From Apodemus sylvaticus (Eukaryota; Chordata; Mammalia; Rodentia; Muridae), in assembly GCF_947179515.1 (NCBI RefSeq), contig NC_067473.1, positions 92,387,850-92,451,849 on the forward strand: DNA of 64,000 nucleotides, given 5' to 3'. Positions 36,249 through 47,579 of this stretch are shown one piece after another (the stretch's first letter is position 1; every line of letters starts with the position of its first letter). A model generated the notes under the pieces. That model was given only the letters and a program-made list of their open reading frames with translations, made no database searches and was not told where the DNA came from. The position numbers were made by a program, and so were the translations under genes.

Positions 36249-39200
36249 TTAATAACCACTTATTAGTGAGTGCATACCATGATTCACCTTTTGAGTCTGG
36301 GTTACCTCACTTAGTATGATGTTCTCTAGCTCCATCCATTTGCCTAAGAATTTCATGAATTCTTTGTTTCTAATGGCTGAATAGTACTCCATTGTATAGA
36401 TATACCACATTTTTTGCATCCACTCTTCTGTTGAGGGATACCTGGGTTCTTTCCAGCATCTGGCAATTATAAATAGGGCTGGTATGAACATAGTAGAGCA
36501 TGTATCCTTATTACATGGTGGGGAATCCACTGGGTATATGCCCAGGAGTGGTATAGCAGGATCTTCTGGAAGTGAGGTGCCCAGTTTTCAGAGGAACCGC
36601 CAGACTGATTTCCAGAGTGGTTGTACCAATTTGCAACCCCACCAGCAGTGGAGGAGTGTTCCTCTTTCTCCACACCCTCTCCAACACCTGCTGTCTCCTG
36701 ATTTTTTAATCTTAGCCATTCTGACTGGTGTAAGATGAAATCTTAGTGTTGTTTTGATTTGCATTTCCCTAATGGCTAATGAAGTTGAGCATTTTTTAAG
36801 ATGCTTCTCCACCATCCTAAGTTCTTCAGGTGAGAATTTTTTGTTTAACTCTGTACCCCACTTTTTAATAGGGTTGTTTGGTTTTCTGGAGTCTAACTTC
36901 TTGAGTTCTTTATATATATTGGATATTAGCCCTCTATCTGATGTAGGATTGGTGAAGATCTTTTCCCAATTTGTTGGTTGCCGATCTGTCCTCTTAATGG
37001 TGTCCTTTGCCTTACAGAAACTCTGTAACCTTATGAGGTCCCATTTGTCAATTCTTGCTCTTAGAGCATACGCTATTGGTGTTCTGTTCAAAAACTTTCT
37101 CCCTGTACCGATGTCCTCCAGGGTCTTCCCCAGTTTCTTTTCTATTAGCTTCAGAGTGTCTGGCTTTATGTGGAGGTCCTTGTTCCATTTGGAGTTGAGC
37201 TTAGTACAAGGTGACAAGGATGGATCAATTCCCATTCTTCTGCATGCTGACCTCCAGTTGAACCAGCACCATTTGTTAAAAAGGCTATCTTTTTTCCATT
37301 GGATGTTTTCAGCCTCTTTGTCAAGGATCAAGTGGCCATAGGTGTGTGGGTTCATTTCTGGATCTTCAATTCTGTTCCATTGATCCTCCTGCCTGTCACT
37401 GTACCAATACCATGCAGTTTTTAACACTATTGCTCTGTAGTATTGCTTGAGGTCAGGGATACTGATTCCCCCAGATTTTCTTTTGTGGCTGAGAATAGTT
37501 TTAGCTATCCTGGGTTTTTTGTTGTTCCAGATGAATTTGATAATTGCTCTTTCTAACTCTGTGAAGAATTGAGTTGGGATTTTGATGGGTATTGCATTGA
37601 ATCTGTATATTGCTTTTGGCAAAATGGCCATTTTAACTATATTGATTCTACCGATCCATGAGCATGGGAGGTTTTCCCATTTTTTAAGGTCTTCTTCCAT
37701 TTCCTTCTTCAGAGTCTTGAAATTCTGGTCATACAGATCTTTCACATGTTTGGTAAGAGTCACCCCAAGATACTTTATATTGTTTGTGGCTATTGTGAAG
37801 GGGGTCATTTCCCTAATTTCTTTCTCAGCCTGCTTATCCTTTGAGTATAGGAAGGCCACTGATTTGTTTGAGTTGATTTTATATCCTGCCACTTTGCTGA
37901 AGTTGTTTATCAGCTGTAGGAGCTCTCTAGTGGAGTTTTTTGGGTCACTTAGGTAGACTATCATGTCGTCTGCAAATAATGATAGTTTGACTTCTTCCTT
38001 TCCAATTTGTATCCCTTTGACCTCCTTATGTTGTCGAATTGCCCGAGCTAGTACCTCAAGTACAATATTGAAAAGATAAGGAGAAAGGGGGCAGCCTTGT
38101 CTGGTCCCTGATTTCAGTGGGATTGCTTCAAGTTTCTCTCCATTTAGTTTGATGCTGGCTACCGGTTTGCTGTATATTGCTTTTACTATGTTTAGGTATG
38201 GGCCTTGAATTCCTGTTCTCTCCAAGACTTTAAGCATGAAGGGATGCTGAATTTTGTCAAATGCTTTTTCAGCATCCAATGAAATGACCATGTGGTTTTG
38301 TTCTTTGAGTTTGTTTATGTAGTGGATTGTATTGATGGATTTCCGTATATTGAACCAACCCTGCCTTCCCGGGATAAAGCCTACTTGATCATGGTGGATG
38401 ATCGTTTTGATGTGTTCTTGGATTCGGTTGGCAAGAATTTTATTGAGTATTTTTGCATCGATGTTCATAAGGGAAATTGGTCTGAAGTTCTCTTTCTTTG
38501 TTGGATCTTTTTGTGGCTTTGGTATCAGCGTAATTGTGGCTTCGTAGAAGGAATTGGGTAGTGTTCCTTCTGTTTCTATTTTGTGGAATAGTTTGAAGAG
38601 TATTGGTGTTAACTCTTCTTTGAAGGTCTGGTAGAATTCTGCACTGAAGCCATCTGGTCCTGTGCTTTTTTTGGTTGGAAGACTTTCTATGACTCCTTCT
38701 ATTTCTTTAGGCATTATGGGACTGTTTAGATGGTCTAGTTGGTCCTGATTTAATTTTGGTATTTGGTATCTGTCAAGGAAATTGTCCATTTCCTCCAGAT
38801 TCTCCAGTTGTGTTGAGTACAGGCTCTTGTAGTAGGATCTGATGATTTTTTGGATTTCCTCAGTTTCCGTTGTTATATCTCCCTTTTCATTTCTAAGTTT
38901 GTTAATTTGGATACTTTCTCTGTGCCCTTTGGTCAGTCTGGCTAAGGGTTTATCTATCTTGTTGATTTTCTCAAAGAACCAGCTCCTGGTTTTGTTGATT
39001 TTTTGTATGGTTCTCTTTGTTTCTACTTGATTGATTTCGGCCCTGAGTTTGATGATTTCCTGCCTTCTACTCCTCCTGGGCGAAATAGCTTCTTTTTGTT
39101 CTAGGGCTTTCAGGTGTGTCATTAAGCTGGTAATGTATGCTCTCTCCATTTTCTTTTTGGAGGCACTCAGGGCTATGAGTTTTCCTCTTAGCACTGCTTT

Positions 39201-40074
39201 CATTGTGTCCCATAGATTTGGGTATGTTGTGTTTTCATTTTCATTGTGTTCTAAAAAGTCTTTAATTTCTTTCTTTATTTCTTCCTTGACCAAGGTATCA
39301 TTGAGTAGAGTATTGTTCAGTTTCCACGTGTATGTGGGTTTTCTGTTGTTTCTGTTGCTATTGAAGACCACTTTTACTCCATAGTGATCAGATAGGAGGC
39401 ATGGGATTAGTTCTATCTTCTTATATTTGTTGAGGTCTGTCTTGTGACCAATTATATGGTCGATTTTGGAGAAGGTACCATGAGGTGCTGAGAAAAAGGT
39501 ATATTCTTTTGTTTTAGGATAGAATGTTCTATATATATCTGTTAAATCTAATTGGTCCAAAGCTTCAATTAGTTTCATTGTGTCCCTGTTTAGTTTCTGT
39601 TTTCCCTGATCGGTCCATTGAGGAAAGTGCAGTGTTGAAGTCACCCACAATTATTGTGTTAGGTGCAATGTGTGCTTTGAGTTTTAATAAAGTTTCTTTT
39701 GCGAAAGAGGGTGCCCTTGCATTTGGGGCATAGATGTTCAGGACTGACAGTTCTTCTTTTTGTATTTTTCCTTTGACCAGCAAGAAGTGTCCCTCAGGGT
39801 CTCTTTTGATGACTTTGGGTTGAAAGTCAATTTTATCTGATATTAAAATGGCTACTCCAGCTTGTTTCCTGAGACCATTTGCTTGTAAAATTGTCTTCCA
39901 GCCTTTTACTCTAAGGTAGTGTTTGTCTTTGACCCTGAGGTGTGTTTCCTGTAAGCAGCAAAATGTAGGGTCCTGTTTACGTATCCAGTCAGTTAGTCTG
40001 TGTCTTTTTATTGGGGCATTAAGTCCATTGATGTTAAGAGATATTAAGGAATAGTGATTGTTACTTCCTATCAT
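36249..40074 (-). pseudogene. L1 copy 1 ORF2 (endonuclease/reverse transcriptase), one frameshift plus shared TGA
   Basis: The frame starts MIGSNNHYSL at 40074. An extra C in the plus-strand run at 39604-39606 (CCC here, CC in copy 2) shifts the frame after about codon 157 of the endonuclease domain. The rest is open from 39650 down to TGA at 36588-36590, and then to 36249 (ends SLISGY). Endonuclease residues N14, E43, D145 and N147 lie before the shift; D205, H230, the RT FADD motif and the CX3CX7HX4C motif lie after it. Full length without lesions would be ~1274 codons, normal for rodent L1. The TGA replaces an AGA kept in the older copy at 55857-56699. Confidence 0.94.
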
Positions 40075-40133
40075 TTTTGACGTTATTTTTTAAATTTGAA
40101 TGCTTAACTTCTTTTGGGTTTGATGAAAGGTTA

Positions 40134-41405
40134 CTATCTTGCTTTTTCCGGGGTGAAGTTTCCCTCCTCATATTGGTGTTGTCCTCCTATTATCCTTTTT
40201 AGGGCCGGGTTTGTGGATAGATATTGGGTAAACTTGGTTTTGTCATGAAATATCTTAGTTTCTCCATCTATGGTGATTGAGAGTTTTGCTGGATATAGTA
40301 GTTTTGGTTGGCATTTTTGTTCTCTTAGAGTCTGCATGAGATCTGCCCAGGACCTTCTAGCCTTCATAGTCTCAGGTGAAAAGTCTGCTGTGATTCTGAT
40401 AGGTCTTCCTTTATATGTTACTTGGCCTTTTTCTCTTACTGCCTTTAGTATTCTTTCTTTGTTTAGAACATTTGGTGTTTTGATTATTATGTGACGGGAA
40501 GTATTTCTGTTCTGGTCCAGTCTGTTTGGAGTTCTGTAGGCTTCTTGTATATTCATGGGCATCTCTCTCTTTAGGTTAGGGAAGTTTTCTTCCATAATTT
40601 TATTGAAGATATTTGCTGGCCCTTTAAGTTGTAAATCTTCACTCTCATCTATGCCTATAATCCTTAGGTTTGGTCTTCTCATTGTGTCCTGGATTTCCTG
40701 GATATTTTGGGTTACAAGCTTTTTGCATTTTGCATTTTCTTTAACTGTTGAGTCCATGGTTTCTATGGAATCTTCAGCATCTGAGATTCTTTCTTCTATC
40801 TCTTGTATTCTGTTGTTGATATTTGCATCTCTGTCCCCTGATTTCTTCCCAAGGCTTTCTATCTCCAAAGTTGTCTCCCTTTGAGTTTTCTTAGTTGTTT
40901 CTACTTCTGATTTTAGATCCTGGATGGTTTTGCTTAGCTCCTTCACTTGCATGTTTGTGTTTTCCTGTAATACTTTAAGAGATTTTTGTGTTTCCTCTTT
41001 CATGAGCTCAGCCTGTTGACCAAAGTTCTCCTGTATTTCTTTAAGAGATTTTTGTGTTTAGTCTTTCATGACCTCAGCCTGTTGACCAAAGTTCTCCTGT
41101 ATTTCTTTAAGTGTTTTTTGCATTTCCTCCTTGTTGGCTTTTGTATTCTCCTGGATTTCTTTCAATGATTTTTGTGTTTCCCTTGCAAGGGCTTCTAACT
41201 TTTGATCCATTTTCTCCTGAATTTCTTTAAGTATGTCCTTCATGTGTTCCTGTACCAGCATCATGACCAGTGATTTTAAATGCAAATCTTGTTTTACTGG
41301 TGTGATGGGGTATCCAGGACATGTTGGTAGAGGAGAATTGGGTTCAGATGTTGCCATATTGCCTTGATTTCTGTTAGTGACGTTCCTGCGTTTGCCTTTT
41401 GCCAT
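40134..41405 (-). pseudogene. L1 copy 1 ORF1 (RNA-binding protein), one nonsense codon
   Basis: The frame is 423 codons plus stop, from MAKGKRRN to the end at 40134. It is broken only by TAA at 41058-41060 (codon 116), where copy 2 has GAA. The same frame resumes immediately and stays open for more than 300 codons. ORF1p of L1 is a trimeric, nucleic-acid-binding chaperone that coats L1 RNA in cytoplasmic particles; the parts here are a basic N-terminus, a long coiled coil with 22-residue repeats, an RRM and a basic C-terminal domain. Relative to copy 2 it has a 12-nt insertion adding four codons in the coiled coil (DILKEIQEK against DIQEK). Confidence 0.93.
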
Positions 41406-42869
41406 CTAGTTCTCACTGGTGTTAGTTTTTCTTGTCAGTGCTGGACTCACCAGTGCAAGCTGCCCCTTCCCAGTTGGCCTCTGGTGCACAGCTTACCTCC
41501 TGCGCTGCTTGTAGACAGGGTGCTGTTGCCCAGGCTGTTCAGATCCCAAAGCAGGCACCCGAAGGCTCCCGCTGGGGCCCGCTGGATTCACTGGAGCACA
41601 CTGACTTCTCCCAGCTGGCCGCCCGGAAACCCAGCTAGCCACTTGCAGGACTTGGAGATGTGGTACTGCCGCCCAGGCTGATCTGGGCAGCAGAACTCCC
41701 AACCGGGTTGGTGCACACAAGGCTAGCCTAGCTGCTCAGGCCCTGAGTCTAGGCAAAAGCCTGGCAGTCCAATGTCGGTGCAAAGTTCCCCTCAGCTGTG
41801 GGTGTTAATTGGGTGTGTCAGGTGGCTAGGATGGTGGCGTGCGCGAGTTCCCTGAGAGTGCTGGGAGAGTCTGCTGGGCTAACAACCTCCTGGCTGGGTC
41901 AGCACACAGATGGCCCAACGAGCAGCCCAGGGCCTGGGGGCAGTCCAGGGCCAGACCGTCTGAGACCCCTGCTATGTCCTCCTTGGGCTATGCCTGTTAG
42001 CTGGTTTGGTTTTGCCTGCTAGGTCTCTCTGGCTTCCCGTAGGCAAAATGGCGGTGGTGTGCAAACTGGCCTGGATAAACAAGCTCCTGGCTGGGTCGGC
42101 ACACAGATGGCCCACCGAGCAGCCCAGGACCTGGGGGCAGTCCAGGGCCTGACCGTCTGAGACCCCTGCTATGTCCGCCTCGGGCTATGCCTGTTAGCCG
42201 GTTTGGTTTTGCCTGCTAGGTCTCTCTGGCTTCCCGTAGGCAAAATGGCGGTGGTACGCATACGGCCCCGATAAACAACCTCCTGGCCGGGTCGGCACAC
42301 AGATGGCCCACCGAGCAGTCCTGGGCCTGGGGGCAGTCCAGGGCCTGACCGTCTGAGACCCCTGCTATGTCCGCCTTGGGCTATGCCTGTTAGCTGGTTT
42401 GGTTTTGCCTGCTAGGTCTCTCTGGCTTCCCGTAGGCAAAATGGCGGCGGTGCGCGCTGGCCCGGGCAAACAAGCTCCTGGCTGGGTCGGCACACAGATG
42501 GCCCGCCGAGCAGCCCAGGACCTGGGGGCAGTCCGGGGCCTGATCGTCTGAGACCCCTGCTATGTCCGCCTCGGGCTATGCCTGTTAGCCGGTTTGGTTT
42601 TGCCTGCTAGGTCTCCCTGGCTTCCCTTAGGCAAAATGGCGGTGGTGCGCGTGCCGGCCCGGGAGGAAAAAAACCTCCTGGCCGGGTTTGCACCCCGGTG
42701 GACCCCCGATCAGCCCAGGGCCTGGGTGCAGGCCAACGCCCGTCGGGCTTAGACCCTCGCGATGTTGGTCTCGGGTTATATTTGCGTACCTCAAGTCTGA
42801 TTTCTCTGGCGACCGAGAACCAATATGGAGCCCTGGTAACTGACTGGCGGGAGGCAGAGTTCTGATGTC
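41406..42869 (-). promoter_or_regulatory. L1 copy 1 5' UTR with ~196-bp monomer array
   Basis: At least three and a half units of ~196 bp repeat head to tail. The landmark caaaatggcgg begins at 42044, 42241, 42437 and 42632 (spacing 197, 196, 195); decayed versions lie near 41830 and 42821. Other landmarks recur, such as tctctggcttcccgtaggc and ctgctatgtccgcc. In mouse L1s, tandem monomers act as the promoter and copy number sets strength. The landmark matches the YY1 core AANATGGCGG on the plus strand, antisense to L1. The region is CpG-rich compared with its surroundings. Confidence 0.88.
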
Positions 42870-43104
42870 GTTTATGTTATTTCTAAAGCCATTTACATTA
42901 TTGTTATATAAGCAGAAACATTTGGAGATCACAAGCCATTATTTACTAGCTGGGTAAAAAATGAAAGAAGCTGGAGAAGACCTCAGTCCCATAGCTTCGG
43001 AACTGAAGGTCAGCTGGTAGCTGGCTGAGTGTGGGTGTAGAATGTTGCAGATTCACCCCAGGCTCTCACACAGCATCTGGGTAAGCCATCCAGAACTGTG
43101 ACTG

Positions 43105-43585
43105 CACTGGCTGGTTTTGTGTGTCAACTTGACACAGGCTGGAGTTATCACAGACAAAAGAGCTTCAGTTAGGGAAGTGCCTTCATGAGATCCAACTGTG
43201 GGGCATTTTCTCAATTTGTGATTGAGTTATCACAGACAAAAGAGCTTCAGTTAGGGAAGTGCCTTCATGAGATCCAACTGTGGGGCATTTTCTCAATTTG
43301 TGATTAAGTGGGGAGGGCCCCTTGTGGGTGGTACCATCTCTGGGCTGGTGTTCTTGGGTTCTATAAGAGAGCAGGCTGAGCAAGCCAGGAGAAGCAAGCC
43401 AGTAAGAAACATCCCTCCATGGCCTCTGCATCAGCTTCTGCTTCCTGACCTGTTTGAGTTCCCGTCCTGACTTCCTTTAGTGATGAACTGCAACGTGGAA
43501 GTGTAAGCTCAATAAACCCTTTCCTTCCCAATTTGCTTCTTGGTCATGATGTTTGTACAGGAATAGAAACCCTGACTAAGACAGT
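43105..43585 (+). mobile_element. MaLR-like LTR or related rodent repeat (+) with internal 82-bp duplication
   Basis: It starts ggctggttttgtgtgtcaac, has ggtaccatctctgggctggt, ccatggcctctgcatcagct and AATAAA in ctcaataaaccctttc, and ends aatagaaaccctgactaaga. Among the copies of this family in the window it is the least decayed. Confidence 0.65.
43142..43305 (+). repeat. Perfect 82-bp tandem duplication
   Basis: Positions 43142-43223 and 43224-43305 are identical, both beginning gagttatcacagacaaaaga and ending caatttgtgatt. The related repeats elsewhere have this segment once, as far as I recall. Confidence 0.95.
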
Positions 43586-43859
43586 GACCTCATGTCTATC
43601 AGGTAAAGGTAGTTCTTTATGCAAAAGTTGCCATAATGAGGTAGTTATAATATAGTGCCAGGATCAAAAACAAATCATGGTTCTAGGAATGATATATTCA
43701 TTTTCTATTATTGCATAACAATTGCCATGAATTTGCAGAGGCTTCAAAAAACTACCTTTTTGTTATTTTAGATTTCTAAAAGTGAAGAAGCCCTCGTGTA
43801 ACATTGCTTACAGCTCTCACCAAGTCAGACTGGATGTAAGAGCTGGCAAGCCAGGACTC

Positions 43860-43885
43860 TTATTCATTCATTCATTCATTCACTC
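43860..43885 (+). repeat. (ATTC)n microsatellite
   Basis: About six ATTC units, just upstream of a reversed B2. Confidence 0.85.
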
Positions 43886-43954
43886 ACCCATTTGTTCATT
43901 TCTTCACTTGTGTATTTATGTGTATGTGTTTACTTACATTTACTTACATGTAAA

Positions 43955-44118
43955 TGTGTATATCATGTGCCCATGGCCTGCATACAGGATTGAGAGGCTG
44001 TTAGTTACCATGGAACTGGAGTTACAGACAGTTGTGAGCAAGCATGTGGATGCTGGGAACTGCATCTGTGTCCTTGAAGCACAGCAAGTTCTCTACTGAG
44101 CCATCTCTCCAATCCCAG
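43955..44118 (-). mobile_element. B2 SINE (minus), partial
   Basis: tgtggatgctgggaactgca, gcaagttctctactgagcca and tctctccaatccc are the reversed B2 head. Confidence 0.85.
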
Positions 44119-44189
44119 GCCTGGCTTGTTTTTTGGAGCTGGTGACCATCTGTGTCCAAACTTGCTCACTATTACTACATTTTGTTCTC

Positions 44190-44375
44190 CTAGACCAGCA
44201 TTTCTCAACCTGCAGTGGTCACAACCCTTTTGGGTATTGAACAACCCTTTCACACCTAAGACTATCACTATCGGAGTAGCAACAAAATTGATTGTATGGT
44301 TGGTGGTCACCACAGCATTAGGAACTGTATTAGAGGGTTGCATCATTACCAAGGCTGAGGACTGCTGCTGCCTTA
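44190..44375 (+). mobile_element. URR1-like nonautonomous hAT DNA transposon
   Basis: It begins cagcatttctcaacctgcag and ends ccaaggctgaggactgctg, imperfect terminal inverted repeats. The inside has cacaacccttttgggtattg, aacaaccctttcacacctaa, ttgtatggttggtggtcacc and aggaactgtattagagggtt, matching what I remember of rodent URR1. Confidence 0.8.
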
Positions 44376-44589
44376 GACTCTAATGGTGTGCTTCTCATTT
44401 CATTGCTTACTACTGGCTAGCTTCAATACTTAATTCCCTTCATGACATTTGTCATGCCACCTTTGGGACTCTCTGTCATGGCATTGTTTCTACTCTAACT
44501 TTGTTCCTTAGGAGGAAGTGAGAATTCTACAGTTTAAAAAACAAAAAAAAAAAAAACCTTAATTAGTCTGATTTTTTTTTGTCTATTCA

Positions 44590-44670
44590 CTATGTATTTA
44601 ATTAATTATTTTATTTATATTCCAAATGTTGCCCTGCCTCCTGGTTCCTCTTCCCCTCTGCCACTGAGAG
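44590..44670 (-). mobile_element. L1 3'-end remnant (minus)
   Basis: ttatttatattccaaatgtt and gccctgcctcctggttcctc correspond to the extreme 3' end of older rodent L1s. Confidence 0.5.
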
Positions 44671-44679
44671 GGTGTATTT

Positions 44680-46670
44680 ATGTTCTTTTTTCATAATATA
44701 ACAGGACCCTTAGAAAGAATTCCTTTTCTACATAAGTTTTATGAATTCTTACATGCTAGGACAGTTTTCTATGGGTAGGCATTGTAGTAAGTTATTCTTA
44801 AAATTCTGTGCAGTAGTTGGCAACCGGTGATGAGGTTGTACACATCTTAATGTAACTTAACAAGATGGTGTCATAATTAAATGTGCATGCTGCAATCCCT
44901 GGTTTCTTGAATAGCTGTGAAGGTTTTTTCCTCCCCACTATATATTCTTTCAGTTTGTCTCTTAGTTTTCAGAGGACCTGCCTTTGTAGAGCAGTTTTGA
45001 GAACTGAATAGATTATATTTTTTTATATTGTGTTACTATGTGCTTGCCACATAATAAACACTCCATAACTATCAATGATTATTACTATTATTTGTCCTTC
45101 AAAGTAGAATTCTTTCCTGGCATGTTTCAGTTTTCATGTAAGGAACTTGACTATAAAATCCAAAGCACATGTTCAGTAAAAATAACAAATGTTAAACAAA
45201 GCATTTTCATCCCTTTGGAATCTGGCTCTTGGGCATCTGTCTCATTCATGCATTCTCTTGCTATAGGTAGAGCATTGTGCCTTTACATGGCTGGGGTCAG
45301 GTGTGTGCGGCCAATTTTACGTTAGGAATGAAGTGGAAGGAAGGCAGAGAAAACCTGGGTGAGGAGGCAGGTCAGCCTGGGAATCATTGGTATGTGGGGA
45401 TGGGCAGTTATGAAAATATGTAAAGTACAGATTTGAGGATAGATTTTAAGTGAATATGGGAAAAATTCAGTTATGAAAAGACAGTTTATATTCTGATAAT
45501 TGGCCATTGTTGGAGTATGCCTCCAAACCAAGAAGGATTCTTGCCAAGAAAAGTTGTGGCAGTCCCGATGGAGGTGGGGTGGGTCAGCTGGGAGCAGTGT
45601 GGCTCTGGAAGGCCTGGTGGCTTGCCTTGGTAAAGAAGAGGTGAAAAGAGTTCCTAGGAGGACTCCAGGGGCCCCGAGCCTCATTGTTCTTTACATAGGA
45701 TTCTTTGCAGTGATGTCAGAACAAGGTATTGCCAGATGATAAGAGAAAAGGAGCAGGTGTGGTGAGGAGAGGTACATCACCAGCCTTCATCTGCCCTCCT
45801 CTAGTTCACTAGGAGTAAAGATGCAGCTACACCCGTGCCATGTCTGTGTGTCCAGAAGCCATGAAAGGTTTTACTGGGTGTGTAGACACTTTTAGGGGCT
45901 TTTCACAATGCTCTCTCTGCTCTGGGCTTTATGTTTCTCCTCAGTCCACCTCATGACCTGTATGTGCTTTATAGCCATATATACCAAATGTTCTTCATGA
46001 GTGCAGTTCATATGTACACCCACTATATATTGCCCCAAACAATACTTTATGACCTTAAACAAAGTTTCATATTTTCTTAATTCTACTCAAAATGCTGATT
46101 AAATAATGAGGCCATGTTCTAAAATTTTTCCAAAACCTTTTTCTGGCATATCTTAAAGTTATGAATGTTTGATACAATGAGTGTTCAGTACTAATAAGGG
46201 AAACAACTTTTCTAATATTTTAGCATAGCATTATGATTACTAAATGATTATAAGAACTAGTAATTGGGTAATATTTGATTGACAGAATGTGTTTCTATTC
46301 TCAGATCATAAATCAATTTACTGAACTAACATAAAGTAAGAATCAATGTCCCTAGCTCTGACTGCCCCCTTACATGCACCCAGTCCAAACCTGCACCTTT
46401 CCCCTGGACCAGTCCTGCTACTCATGGGGTGCTACCACACCCATCTCGACCTGTTTTTTGAAGGAGACAACAGAATCAAGATCACTTAACAGTTTGCTCA
46501 GCTACAATGTGAATCCACATCTCCAGTTTCCTAAATCCCTAACTCCTGTAGCAATGCTCTTCCTGTTTATAAACACCCACCCTAAATTGGAATCCTTTAA
46601 AAAAAATTGCTAAGGGAAGCACACTCTGCTGAGAAACTATAAATCATCAGTTTGCTAGTGATGACCCTCC
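44680..46670. other. Intronic stretch, nothing recognised
   Basis: Unique-looking sequence with short open frames only. No repeat boundaries and no RNA gene are visible. Confidence 0.5.
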
Positions 46671-46673
46671 TGA

Positions 46674-46857
<184 letters not shown>

Positions 46858-46859
46858 AC

Positions 46860-47285
46860 TGCAATAGCTCTTGCCTTTTAGCACTCATAAAGTATTTTGA
46901 CATTTGACTAATTGATCTCTGAAGGCAAGGCATATGGCTTCCTTCAGCTAAAAAAAAATATCTCAGAAAAGTACTTGAAATTTAAATTAGAAGATGACAT
47001 TTTATACACTAAAGACATTTATGCTGTAGTCGTAGCGTTCAACCATTGTTGCACAAAGCCTTGTGAGAAGACTCATGCCTTCTCTGGTAAGTCACACTCT
47101 GTGACTGTCAAGGATGGCTGCCCCTCCGCTGCTCACTCCACCATGGCTGTGTTGCCGCTTCTTCTGCAGGGAAGTTTGGCTGATTGGTTTTGCTCTTGGA
47201 GTCTTGCTGGCTTGTATGTAGGTAGTGAATTAGAAAAGTTTCAGCATGGGAAATGACTGTAGGCCATACTGATGAATGGATACTT
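46860..47285. other. Unique intronic segment before L1 copy 2
   Basis: A 114-codon open frame (46912-47256, +) crosses it without any domain I recognise. It is not called as a gene. Confidence 0.4.
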
Positions 47286-47579
47286 TCAGAGCCTTCTCTC
47301 TTTTTTTTTTTTTTTTTTGTTGGGTTTTTTTTTTTTTTATTCGATATAATTTATTTACATTTCAAATGATTTCCCCTTTTCTAGCCCCCCCCACTCCCCG
47401 AAAGTCCCGTAAGCCCACTTCTCTTCCCCTGTCCTCCCTCTCACCCCTTCCCAGTTCCCCGTTCTGGTTTTGCCAAATACTGTTTCACTGAGTCTTTCCA
47501 GAACCAGGGACCACTCCTGCTTTCTTCTTGTATCTCATTTGATGTGTGCATTATGTTTTGGGTATTCCAGTTTTCTAGG

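Larger units (their letters stand above)
35990..42869 (-). mobile_element. Near-full-length young L1 (copy 1), antisense to Prdm5
   Basis: The ~6.9-kb LINE-1 is flanked by a perfect 15-bp target-site duplication gtttatgttatttct (35975-35989 and 42870-42884). The insertion site on the plus strand, ttct/aaag, fits the L1 endonuclease preference. Order in L1 sense: monomeric 5' UTR (42869-41406), ORF1 (41405-40134), ~59-bp spacer, ORF2 (40074-36249), 3' UTR with G-rich tract, A tail (35990-36008). It carries one ORF1 stop, one ORF2 frameshift and the ORF2 stop shared with copy 2, so it cannot make full-length proteins. Confidence 0.97.
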
